The translations under genes and the position numbers were made by a program. Source: Calvatia gigantea (lineage: Eukaryota; Basidiomycota; Agaricomycetes; Agaricales; Lycoperdaceae). Taken from it: a stretch of DNA of 64,000 bases. Below the pieces are notes generated by a model. The model made no database searches. It was not told the DNA's origin and worked only from the letters and a program-made list of their open reading frames with translations. Below are positions 13,092 to 23,432 of the stretch, piece after piece (the first letter of the stretch is position 1; every line of letters starts with the position of its first letter). The stretch spans positions 2,728,001-2,792,000 of the forward strand of contig JACAAK010000001.1 in the NCBI GenBank assembly GCA_025093985.1, written 5' to 3'.

Positions 13092-13097
13092 TATAAA
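13092..13097 (+). promoter_or_regulatory. TATA box of oxaloacetase-like gene 2
   Basis: TATAAA 82 bp before the start codon at 13179. Confidence 0.45.
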
Positions 13098-13178
13098 CTC
13101 TAGTCTGGTTATTCAAGGCGCCACGGACATTTACATCCCTCTCACCTTTCTTCTCGCTCCAAACTCAGGAAAATCACA

Positions 13179-14648
13179 ATGCCTGCCCCCAACTACTTTG
13201 CGCGTAATGAACCAGCGCCCATCGCCATGGTTGAGGTTCAGGACAACGGCAACGTTGCGCCTTCCAACCAGCCGTACTACAACCCACGCCTTGACCCTAA
13301 AAACTTCCTCGAAGGACCTTTGTCTGATAATCCGGCTACCCGCCTCCGCCAGATGCTTGCCCGTCCTGGTATTGTTGTGAGTTGGAACAATTCATCGATA
13401 GGCATCCGTTTAATGACGGAACAACACCCACCAAGATCGCCCCCGGCATATGTGATGGTATCAGTGCACGATGCGCATTGGAGGCTGGCTTCGATTGTCT
13501 CTACCAGAGGTACGCCTCCAGGGAATAGTCGCTAATAAGGGACTGACATTTGAATTACAGTGGTGCTGCTACTACGGCCTCTCGTATGGGACAACCAGAT
13601 CTTGCCATTGCAACTTTGAACGACTTTGTTGAGGTGAGGGTTCCCTCAAGGGGATAGAAAATCGGCTAAATATTTTGGTCAACCATGTGCAGGCAGGTAA
13701 CATGGTCGCGAGTTTGAATCCTAGGATTCCCGTCATCGCGGACGCAGATACTGGGTAAGCCAAGTTACTCCTCGCTGGTAACGTGAAGACTGACATTTTT
13801 AGCTTCGGTGGTCCTGCCAACGTTGCACGGACTGTAAGGCAATACGTCAGTGCCGGCCTTGCTGGCCTGCATATTGAGGACCAGGTCCAAACAAAGCGCT
13901 GCGGTCATTTGATGGGCAAGCAGGTTGTTTCTCGAGAGGAATTCCTCACTCGCATTCGGGCTGCTGTTCTTGCCCGTGATTCTATACCAGGAGGGTCCGA
14001 CTTTGTAGGTCATTTTCCAGCAAGAAAATTCTAGCTAGCTACTGATAGATTATGGCAGGTTATCATTGGCCGAACTGATTCCGCCCAAGTATTGGGAATG
14101 GAAGAAGCCGTCAACCGTTTGAAGCTGGCTGCAGATGCTGGTGCTGACGTTTGCTTCATTGAAGGCGTCAAAACTAAGGAGCTTCTCGAAACTACTGTCG
14201 CCGCCCTTGCACCGAAGCCGGTAAGTAGTAGCGTGTATGAGATTCAAGCAGTACTCATCGCACACGTAGGTTCTTGTCAACGTTATCTCTGGGGGTTTAA
14301 CTCCATCATTCACTTCCTGGGAAGCTGAGCAGATGGGAGCCAAGATCATCAGTGCGTTTTGTGACCCGAGCCTGTGCTGGAAGTGCGAGACCTAACAACC
14401 CCGTTAGTTTTCTCACTCGTTTCCTGCGTGGCTATGGTTCATGGTGTGAGAGCTGCTATGAAGTCTCTGAAGGAAACTGGTACGGACTTTGCTACTGCCA
14501 AGGGTATGGACCCCAAGGCATTCTTTGAAGTCATGGGTGAGTGTCTTTTGAATTGAACGAGTCTGAACGATTAACCAGTCCCCCAGGGCTCGATGAAGTT
14601 GTGGATCTTGATGCAAAAGCTGGCGGTACCGCATTCCGCCAAGTTTGA
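13179..14648 (+). CDS. Oxaloacetate acetylhydrolase-like protein 2 (ICL/PEP-mutase superfamily)
   Basis: Paralog of the genes at 10272 and 17674, without the long N-terminal extension. After MPAPNYFARNEPAP comes YYNPRLDPKNFLEGPLSDNP, then APGICDGISARCALEAGFD, SGAATTASRMGQPDLAIATL, VIADADTGFGGP, HIEDQVQTKRCGH (catalytic Cys loop), IIGRTDSAQVLGMEEAVNR, FIEGVKTKELLETT, LVNVISGGLTPSFT and a final VDLDAKAGGTAFRQV. Intron positions match those of gene 1, including the one after NDFVE, but all donors here are GT. Predicted cytosolic; no targeting signal is visible. The stop lies 243 bp before flavohemoprotein B on the same strand. Likely reaction: oxaloacetate plus water to oxalate plus acetate, inferred from family resemblance and context. 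Confidence 0.82.
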
Positions 14649-14891
14649 AAGGCTATAATTGTTTCATATATTCCTATATTATTTGCGCATACCTATTGTT
14701 ACTAGACGTGTAGTTATAGACCACCAGATACTGAACCTGTTGACATAAATAAAACCCTTGTCGTCACTCCCCGGGCCGGTGTTACCGGTACTTCAACGTC
14801 ACCGGGGTAACTCAACCCGGAACTCTCAGAACTCTCACATCTCCACTGCTCACGTATTTTCTTCTTATTTCTTGGCGTTTGACGTTCAATA

Positions 14892-17281
14892 ATGACTGAA
14901 GCGGGAAACCGTTTATCTGGAAAGGAGGTTGCGAAGCACAACTCTCGTGAAAGTTGTTGGATCATCGTTCATGGTATGTTTGGCACATGTTCTAGTGTTA
15001 GTGATTGCCAACACGAACATTTATGCAATAGAAAATGTTTATGATGTTACAGACTTTCTTGACGGTACCCCTTTGTCACACTTTTTTTAGCAGCTGCTCA
15101 TACGAGTTTAGATCACCCTGGTTAGAATACTTAAGCTTCACATTTTCTATGTCTCATTGTCACAGGCGGCAGTAAAATTATATTGAAGTACGCTGGAAAG
15201 GACGCAACGTGAGTTTTATCCGTTCTTTGAGTTCTGGTTATCACGATTCTCCAGACAGGAATATGATCCCATTCATCCACCTGATGCTATTACGACCAAT
15301 CTACCAAAAGAAAAACAGTAGGTGCATCCACAATATAGGAGAAGTCTTTGGGTGCTTAAATTTAATGAGCCTTGGGCCTGTCGATCTGGATACTGTGGAG
15401 AAAGTCGAGGTGAAAATTTCTGACGTAGAAAAGACCCGTCAAGAACGTATGGCGGCACGGCCTTCTCTCGACGAAATTCTGAACCTACATGACTTCGAGG
15501 TGTGTTTCTACCGCGGATAAATCGAGAAATCTCTCTGAACATTGACCAGGCCATAGCCAGGCAGGTGATGCCTGAGAAGGCATGGGCATATTATTCCTCA
15601 GCTGCAGACGATGAAATCACAAACCGGGAGAACCACGCCGCTTATCACAGGTATCACTCTATTCTGTATATGCAACCCTAGTTTGCAGGCTAACAAATAT
15701 CTAGGATTTGGTTCCGTCCTCGCATCCTTCGTAATGTCACCAAAGTAGATTGGTCTACCAACATTCTCGGTCACCGCTCAAGTATGCCCGTTTATATTGT
15801 AAGAGACCCTCCCTATTTACCCGTCGGCAACGGTATTTATCCCTTCCAAGACTGCTACAGCACTAGGAAAACTTGGACACCCCGATGGGGAGCTTAACTT
15901 GACAAGAGCTGCTGCCAAACATGGGGTTATACAAATGGTAAGAGCAATGCTTGACGTGATTGTTTGTGAACTAAAGGTAATACAGATTCCTACCCTTGCA
16001 TCTTGCTCTTTCGACGAAATTGTAGATGCAGCGCAACAAGGCCAAGTCCAATTCCTCCAACTGTGGGTTCACGCACTTATCAACATATTCACTTTCCTGA
16101 TCGACGCATAGATACGTTAATAAAGACAGGGATATTACTAAGCGAATTGTCCAACATGCAGAAAGACGGGGAATCAAAGCCTTATTCATCACTGTCGACG
16201 CGCCACAACTCGGTCGTCGAGAGAAGGCGCGTGTTTCAGTCAGCTGCCTATTGCTAAAAAACCCAACCTACTCCTCAGGATATGCGTATGAAATTTGAGG
16301 CTGAAGACCCCTCGGAGGTCAGTAAAACCGGTTCCCAAGGTGTAGATCGCTCTCAGGGTGCTGCTCGTGCCATTAGTGTAAATAGGCATCGCTTTCTGCA
16401 CTCGAGACCCAATTCGCTAACTAAATCATAGTCTTTCATCGACCCTGGTTTGGAATGGGCTGACATTGATTGGTTCAAGAACATTACTCAGAGTTGGTCT
16501 CTTTTCTAAAATCTATCGTCCCAGTTCTTACCCTTGTCCCAGTGCCCTTAATTCTTAAGGGTGTCCAATGTTGGGAGGTGCGTTTCGTGATCCCCTAGAC
16601 CTCCTTTTGTCAACCCTTAAAACTCATGGTTTAGGATGCCCTCATGGCGTATGATGCCGGGCTCGCAGGGGTCGTTCTTTCAAATCACGGTGGTCGTCAG
16701 CTTGACTTTGCCCGATCCGGAATCGAAGTCCTAGTGGAAGTCATCTCGAAGCTGGGCGAAAAGCGAGGACTCAAGTTTCCAAACGAGAAATTCCAGCTGT
16801 TCGTCGACGGTGGAGTTAGGCGCTCCACAGATGTCCTCAAAGCGGTTGCCTTGGGTGCCACGGCTGGTACGTCGTTTGAACAGCCCAGAGTGCAAGAATT
16901 ATTGATGACCTTTCACAGTGGGGATTGGGAGGCCATTCTTATATGCCTTTTCTTCCTATGGCTTGAATGGTGTGGACAAGGCCCTGCAAATTCTTCACGT
17001 AAGTCGTCAGACATCATCCTACACAATCCACTAAGATGTGATGACCACAGGATGAGTTTGAGATGAACCTTCGACTCCTGGGTGCCCCGACTATCAAGGA
17101 CGTTGTACCTGAGATGGTGGATGCCTCCAATATCTCGTCGCATGCGTCTGTCGTTCCTGGTGACAGGCTTTATGAGAGTAATTGTACGTTTCCTCGTCCC
17201 TCCCGTAGCCTAGCTATTGACAAAGCCATAGATGAGAGTATGCAACACGCTCGTTTACGAGAAGTCAACAGTAAACTTTAA
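14892..17281 (+). CDS. Flavocytochrome b2-type FMN dehydrogenase B with C-terminal SKL (candidate peroxisomal glyoxylate dehydrogenase)
   Basis: Paralog of the gene at 6758-8920. The cytochrome b5 domain begins at residue ~10: EVAKHNSRESCWIIVH, NVYDVTDFLD, then a 9-nt micro-exon (15112-15120) that supplies Asp-His-Pro of the DHPGGSKIILKYAGKDAT heme motif. Without it the axial His would be missing. The FMN domain has LFITVDAPQLGRREK, MPLILKGVQCWEDALMA, VLSNHGGRQLD (catalytic His and Arg) and FVDGGVRRSTDVLKAVALGA. An intron with a GC donor (16227-16278) lies right after GRREK, where copy A has none. The protein ends NSKL, a canonical peroxisomal PTS1. This argues against mitochondrial lactate dehydrogenase and for oxidation of glyoxylate (or glycolate or lactate) in peroxisomes. 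All exons join in frame, so it looks functional. Confidence 0.83.
15112..15120 (+). other. 9-nt micro-exon carrying the heme-ligand His codon
   Basis: The exon atcaccctg is flanked by a 47-nt intron (15065-15111, GT..TTTAG) and a 45-nt intron (15121-15165, GT..CACAG). Together with its neighbours it reads Leu-Asp-Asp-His-Pro-Gly-Gly-Ser. Copy A has only the first of the two introns and encodes the same motif without interruption. Confidence 0.8.
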
Positions 17282-17673
17282 ATGGGAGTTAGGCCCTGTT
17301 GGATGATTTGCACCTGAGAACCAAATCATGATAATTATTGGCCTACCTCCCTCGGATTTTAATACCAATAGGGATGGGTTTTACCTGTTACTGGAAATCA
17401 GAACTATTGTTCTGGCCTCCCGTGTAATATGATATATTTTTTCTACAGAACTTCACTTGAGCACGACGTAAGAGCATCAAGTAAGCAAGATCACGGCGCA
17501 TCTACTGGTAACCGATATTTTGAGAGAAACAAACGAAATGGGAGTTCCTGGTGGGTAGGACAGGGAATTAGCCAGAAATCTATTCAAATGGTAGTTTAAT
17601 GCGTAGAAGTACAGATGCTTGCATTTAGGAGCACAGGCGTCTATGTAAACAAACACTGAATCAGACAGGATCT
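17282..17673. other. Intergenic, convergent 3' ends
   Basis: Separates flavohemoprotein B (+) and oxaloacetase-like gene 3 (-), which converge. No gene seen; probably 3' untranslated sequence of both. Confidence 0.5.
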
Positions 17674-18923
17674 TCAAACTTCTTTGAACGCAGAGCCCCC
17701 AGCACGAGCATCAAATTCCACGACTTCATTCAAACCCATAACCTCGAAGAAAGCCTTCGGGTCCATGCCTTGTGCTGTAGCAAAATCGGTTCCGGTTTTC
17801 TTGAGTGAGTGCATGGCAGCGCGCACAGCGTGTACCATTGCAACGCAGGAGACAAGAGAAAAGACTAGACCAATGCATTAGTCGCTTTCATCCTGCCTGG
17901 ATACCGCAAGAAACTCACTGATAATTTTAGCACCCATCTCTTCAGCTTCTTTGTATGTGAACGCTGGAGTGAGACCACCAGAGATGACATTGACAAGGAC
18001 TGGCTTAGGAGCCAACGCAGCAACCGTCTGCTTCAAGAGTTCTGAGGTCTTGACGCCCTCAATGAAGCAGACATCGGCACCAGCATCAGCGGCCAATTTG
18101 AGACGGTAAAGAGCTTCTTCCATTCCGAGCACTTGCGCCGAGTCCGTTCGGCCAATAATAACCTGCAAGTTCATCCGATTAAAACCCAAATGAGTCGAGG
18201 GTCCGGTAGGAAAGAGCTCACGAAGTCAGATCCTCCTGGGATGGCATCACGAGCAAGAACGGCAGCACGGATCCGTGTAATGAATTCTTCACGAGAAACG
18301 ACCTGCTTGCCCATCAAATGGCCACAGCGCTTGGTCTGGACCTGGTCTTCGATGTGGAGGCCAGCTACACCGGCCCTGGCATAGGAAGTGACCGTACGGG
18401 CGACATTGATAGGACCGCCAAAGCCAGTATCTGCATCGGCGATGACTGGCATGGTGGGGTTGATGCTGCAAACCATTTGAGCAGCCTATCACATATTAAG
18501 ATCTGTGCCGTCATTTGAAAAATTGACCGCTCACTCCAACGAAGTCATTCATAGTGGCGATGGCCAAATCTGGTTGACCAAGGCGAGAAGCGGTGGTTGC
18601 GGCTCCGCTCTGGTACAAACAGTCGAAGCCAGCCTCGATCGCACATCTGGCACTGATGCCATCGCAAATACCAGGGGCGACCTTCGGAACATATTAAATT
18701 GGCTTGAAAATGTACAAGCCGATTTAATGAGACTTACGACGATACCAGGTCTCGCAAGCATCTGCCTGAGGCGGGTGGCGGGGTTATGAGAGAGAGGTCC
18801 CTCGAGGTAGTTCTTGGGGTCCAGACGGGGATTGTAGTAGACACCGTTGGTCATATAATCTCCGCTAGCATCAGAGGCTTGGGTAGTGGTAGCAGTGTTG
18901 GCGAAGTAGTCGAGGCCAGGCAT
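17674..18923 (-). CDS. Oxaloacetate acetylhydrolase-like protein 3 (ICL/PEP-mutase superfamily)
   Basis: Third paralog, on the opposite strand. It starts MPGLDYFANTATTTQ and continues with YYNPRLDPKNYLEGPLSHNP, APGICDGISARC, SGAATTASRLGQPDLAIATM, PTMPVIADADTGFGGPINVA, IEDQVQTKRCGH (catalytic Cys), GRTDSAQVLGMEEALYR, FIEGVKTSELLKQT, LVNVISGGLTPAFT, and ends EFDARAGGSAFKEV. It has fewer introns than its relatives: the introns inside LYQS and after FFEVMG are absent, consistent with cDNA-like intron loss. Intact, with no targeting signal. A TATA-like element lies 92 bp upstream. Predicted role as for paralogs 1 and 2; the substrate is not proven by sequence. Confidence 0.83.
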
Positions 18924-21221
18924 TTTGATTTAGAATGAAAACTTGAGGGAGGCTTGTAGGAAGGAGGAGAAATTAGCTGTTGACGAGATATGTGGTGCCG
19001 CCGCCCCGAACCCGTTATATATTGGAAGACCAAGTGCATAATTCGGCCGTAATGATTTCAGAAACACTTTGGAGACGTGCGGATTTAGGGTATAGATAAT
19101 TCCCAAGTGGTCGATACCAGCGGGAGAAGCAGTGGAAAACTGAAATTATCGCCAAGTCTGAAAGATAACCCAAACGGAGTAAGCTGAGTTGACCGGACAA
19201 TGTAAACCTTTGAAGCTCTGTCTTATTCCCAAGGACTTCGCTGAGCATTGCATAGGAAGAATTACTCGACTAACGAGGCGGGTAGACAAAAACGTCCATC
19301 ATCCTTACTTGTGAGAAATGTGCGCCGCGTGTGAGCCTAAGACCACGATCCCATTCCCTCGCCATGATTTCCGCTTTTGCATGTAATTGAACGCCAAGAG
19401 ATTGAGTGCCAAAAGCAGGCGGATGGGAAGAGTTTATGTTCGACCTCTGCCCCGGCTGTTTCTGGCTGTTCCATGGGATGGTTTATGTGTGAAAAACCAT
19501 CTGAAATAGTGCCACGGGAGTAAGATGTTGGCCAACGAGTTTTGGTTGACGCATTACCACAACGGTTGAGCATTCATCCAGAAAATTCTGCGGCGCTAGA
19601 GTGGATATCCGGATCCTATACGTGAAATTGTGTTTGGCACATCGCTCGAAGACGGAATGTACTTGAATAGCGTGGAACGGAAAATCAGTATGCTATTCAA
19701 GCAGGAAAACCTGTTACCAAACTCATCTGGGACCTAGTTTGCGACCATTCTTAATTCATCCACCACTAAAGTTATATTTGGCAGAAACGCAAACCATTAC
19801 ATGGCACAAACCAAAGGCACCCATGGTTATCGCCTCGCTTGTATCACTACTCCAGGAAGGATACTTTGAGATACTGGAAGATACACGTTAATGTACCACC
19901 AGAGTTTCAAATGATTGCTTACTACGGTATCTTGCATCGTTTCGCAATTGAAATCCCACCTCGACGGAGCACCGTCCGTTACCACCCCTCGGCAATCAGC
20001 TATAGGGTGCACGCCAAGCCCAGGTCGGCCCTAACACTGATCAAGGAAAAACGGGAAAGCCAAGCGAATGATAAGCTCAGTCTCATGCAGGACTACACCC
20101 CTACACCCCTGGAGGGTGAATTGGCAGTTGAACGCAAAGTCAGTATCGGATGTAATGAACTAACCCTCGTCTAAAAACACCATCTTCGGATTGGAAGTGA
20201 CCCACAATGATGCAGGTTCAACTTGGTAGGAGGGGTGTGTGTGCCTCTGCAGCGGTGCTCCTTTGTCGGGTGAGGCGATACTTTGCATCGGCGCGGTCTT
20301 GTCACTCCTGAGAATCAATGCACCTCCGACTGCGCTTTACCACCCGGAAATAATGGTGAGCAGCCTTGAAACGTAGAGGCCGTGGAACAAGAAGAGGCAC
20401 TAGAACTCCTGCATACTCATGCAGGTTTAACGATCTTGGCTTCTAAATCCGCAGTGCTTTGTGCCCTACGCTCGAGGGCGTTGGGTTCGAGACAGCGTGA
20501 GATTGAGAGGGATGTCTTGGCAGTGGCTAATTACGCAAAAAACGGAACGAGAAGCAAGCCGTTGGATGAATTGAAATGTTCCTCGAGGATAATTACCGGA
20601 GTCTCCCATAAAAGATTCGCGTGGCAGCTAGTCATTTCAAGGAGACGGCGTAACTTCAGATCTGAGCAAGCGGTAATAGGACGGTCATGGTCGGGCGTTG
20701 GAGTCGGCCTTCGTAATCGATGAGAAACCCGACAGCGCGAAGGGTCCGTCACCTTGCCATGAAGCCAACGCTGTTGCAGTGAAAGTTTGAACAAAGACCA
20801 GGGTCGTGTCAGGAACGAGGCCGTGAAAGGCAGTAATAGGATTAGGCAATACAAGTCTTGAGGAGATACTTGCCTACTACTGCTACTTATAATGACAACG
20901 ACGTATGACGCAAGAAATGCGGAAAGACGAAAGAGGCCGTATAAGTGAGACAACGACGTAGACTGACGAAAGAGAAAGGGAAAGGTAAGGTGACCAGGTC
21001 GGTCACGGGAACGGGTTATGTCATGACAGGTTCGGTCCTAAAGGCCTAAACGCTAAACCGTGAGACGGTCGAATATTTAATCATCATATGCTTCACACTG
21101 GTTACGCACGAGCCCTGAAGCTGAACTGACTTTTTTTTTACCCTTTATTTGGTCAGTGGTGATACAAGACAACTCTCTACGTCTCAATCTGACGTTGGCC
21201 TTTCTTTGAACTTACTCATAG
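18924..21221. other. Long intergenic stretch, 2.3 kb
   Basis: Contains the promoter of oxaloacetase-like gene 3 at its left end. The rest shows only short open frames without recognised motifs. No transposon, tRNA or repeat was seen. Confidence 0.5.
19015..19021 (-). promoter_or_regulatory. TATA box of oxaloacetase-like gene 3
   Basis: TATATAA on the minus strand, 92 bp upstream of the start codon at 18923. All three paralogs have such an element within about 65-95 bp of the start. Confidence 0.5.
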
Positions 21222-22268
21222 ATGGTATTGCGCTCGACCATCATGTCACGGATCAATTTTCTGAAAGCTCCTGGTTCAAGACGTAGTCATTCCCCCCCCT
21301 CCTCCCCATTCAACGTGCGGCTGAATTCCTCGCGCTCTTTGCCGTCCAACCAACACCCCTATCGATACGACAGTCGACAAAATGCTTGGCTGCCTCTTCA
21401 TTTGCCGTTGCCGCGATCTGCGGACTCTTCGGACGAGATAGTCACCAAGTTCCAAGTAGCGACCTGGAACATCGAATTCTCCTCTCCTCACATCCTCCAA
21501 AGAACCGAAGCGATACTGTGCTATCTTCAAAGCTATATTCTTGCCACAGTAGCACAAGCTCGAGGTGTTCCAACTATCATCCTTTTCCAAGAAGTCGACG
21601 AGGATGCCTTCCCAGCCTTCCTCTCAAATTCCTTCCTGCAAGATAACTATGACCTGACGGACATCTCAGCCGAAAATTTTGCAGCACGTTATGGTACTGT
21701 GACCTTCATACCTCGAGCTCTCACTCCGTTTGTCAGTGCTATAACTCGCACCCGTTTTGAAAACACCTTTATGGGCCGAGATGTCCTCACAGTCGACCTC
21801 GACCTTCCTCGTTGTCCGGATTACCCTTATAACTTTCCCTCTCAACCAGTCATCTCCCGAATTCGCATTTGTAACGTGCACCTAGAATCGCTCCGCGGAC
21901 GTGGTGACCTTGCGCGACCCAAGCAACTCAAGTTCGTCTCTGGCCTTCTTTCTACTGTCGAAGGTGGTCTTGTGGCAGGTGACATGAACGCTATCGCACC
22001 CACAGATCGCGAAGTACCTCAAATGGCGGGCTTGACTGACTGTTGGGAGGTGGTACATCCAGAAGCTACTGCTGAAGAGGGATATACATGGGGTTTTCAG
22101 CCCCCCCGGAGGTTTCCACCCGGAAGACTGGACAAGGTTCTTATCTCAGGTTGCTTGGCTCCTGTCTCTATCGAACGTTTTGGAATCGGCAGAGATTTTA
22201 CCCTTGAGCAGAAGAAAATTTGGCTCAGCGATCACTATGGGTTGTTGGCAGACATCAAGGTTGTATGA
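21222..22268 (+). CDS. Endonuclease/exonuclease/phosphatase family protein, TDP2-like
   Basis: Single-exon gene of 348 residues. It has the four metal-dependent motifs of the EEP fold in the TDP2 arrangement: VATWNIEF (~res 80), ILFQEVDEDAF (~120), RICNVHLESLRGRGD with VAGDMNAIAP (~255), and WLSDHYGLLADI at the C-terminus. Tyrosyl-DNA phosphodiesterase 2 removes topoisomerase II adducts from 5' DNA ends, using Mg2+. The first ~50 residues are Ser/Pro/Arg rich and probably disordered. A second Met lies seven residues downstream (MSRINF). Specific TDP2 activity is inferred; a broader EEP nuclease or phosphatase remains possible. Confidence 0.8.
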   Translation: MVLRSTIMSRINFLKAPGSRRSHSPPSSPFNVRLNSSRSLPSNQHPYRYDSRQNAWLPLHLPLPRSADSSDEIVTKFQVATWNIEFSSPHILQRTEAILCYLQSYILATVAQARGVPTIILFQEVDEDAFPAFLSNSFLQDNYDLTDISAENFAARYGTVTFIPRALTPFVSAITRTRFENTFMGRDVLTVDLDLPRCPDYPYNFPSQPVISRIRICNVHLESLRGRGDLARPKQLKFVSGLLSTVEGGLVAGDMNAIAPTDREVPQMAGLTDCWEVVHPEATAEEGYTWGFQPPRRFPPGRLDKVLISGCLAPVSIERFGIGRDFTLEQKKIWLSDHYGLLADIKVV

Positions 22269-22514
22269 CGAACTAATGTCAGGCTCTACTGGATTAGTTT
22301 CTTAAGTTTCGCGTTTCTTCAACAAGACTAGATACAATAGATAATGCGTTTTAACAATGACTAACAAAGAGTGGCGTGTGCTATATGACTGCAATGATAA
22401 TATGTCTACTTAGGGGTCCATGTGTCAAATAAATCCATCAAGGGGAACCGATCCTGCAAGCGCAGACCACGAAGAAAAGTGATAGATGTAAAGAAGAATC
22501 TGGACGACGCCGCC

Positions 22515-23432
22515 TCAGATCGTCGCAGGCAATGCATCGATTTGTTTCTTCAACTCCGTCAAAGCTGGACCTGCCTCTAATAGGCTCATCGGGCATTTCG
22601 GACATCCACCCACACACGTGCTCTTCAAAAACTCTATATTATCAAAAATCCCTTCCGTCGTGGGTCGCACAGCCAACTCAGCCTTGGCTTTGTTCGCAAA
22701 CTCGTGCCACCACTTCGGACTTCCATACGCACTGTGACCATAGCTATTGCATTGCGAGCATTTGAGGCTCCGTGGCGGTTTGAGGAGCTCCGAAGCAGCT
22801 TTCGCGCGAGTACGGTGGAGATTGATGAGTTTTTGGTAGCAAGATGCAGATATGTGCTTCATTTCATCACAGAGCGGCGTGTCGAGCAAATTTATCCCCA
22901 ACGTATATCTGGATGCAGTTCTCGCTTCCTCTTGTAACTGTCATCAATAAAAGTTGAACAAAAGGTGATGAGTTCACGGGTAATAGGGACAAAAATGGTT
23001 AGGATTCACATCAAAGTTGCACGCGATACCATACACTCGCAACGGACATTCCTTGAGATAGCGCGGAGAAACCAACAGCTCCCTCAATGCATCGACAGCC
23101 ATCACGAAATCATACTTCAGCGCAGCGCCCAACAGCGTGGTTAATTGTTCCAGCGAATCAATCGCTGGTCGAGGGACGGGATAAACATAGCGCAACAACG
23201 CCGTGAAGATTTCAGGAGTTTCCGAAACTGGAATACGTGGAATGTGGGCGTCGCTGGCGGAGGTTGAAGGTAGGGCAGGTGGTTGGGGAAGGGAGAACAT
23301 GTCGCGGAAGAATGGAGAGGCGGCGGTGAGCACGCATCGGTGCGCTCGGATTTCGGTGGGATACCCTCCTCCTGTCACGATGATAACGTCGGCATCTGCA
23401 GCGTCAAAGCTGTATGGCTCGTTAAAATCCAT
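22515..23432 (-). CDS. BTB/POZ domain protein with Cys-rich tail
   Basis: Exon 1 (from 23432) encodes a BTB domain: FDAADADVIIVTGGG, IRAHRCVLTAASPFFRDMFS, TPEIFTALLRYVYPV and ALKYDFVMAVDALRELLVS. An intron after CNFD joins it to LQEEARTASRYTLGINLLD and a C-terminal part with paired cysteines (CSQCNSYGH, CVGGCPKC) that may bind zinc. The frame is open 39 codons further upstream to a Met at 23549, but the BTB domain fits the inner start. Agaricomycetes carry many such BTB proteins of unknown function; Cullin-3 adaptor or transcription roles are known for the fold only. Confidence 0.78.

Noticed and set aside
14892..17281. Flavohemoprotein B as a pseudogene because HPGG seemed missing and several exons hit stops
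   Set aside because: A 9-nt micro-exon and standard introns, one with a GC donor, restore every conserved motif.
20382..20953. Overlapping open frames on both strands in the 2.3-kb gap
   Set aside because: Neither strand gives a recognisable protein or splice-linked exons.
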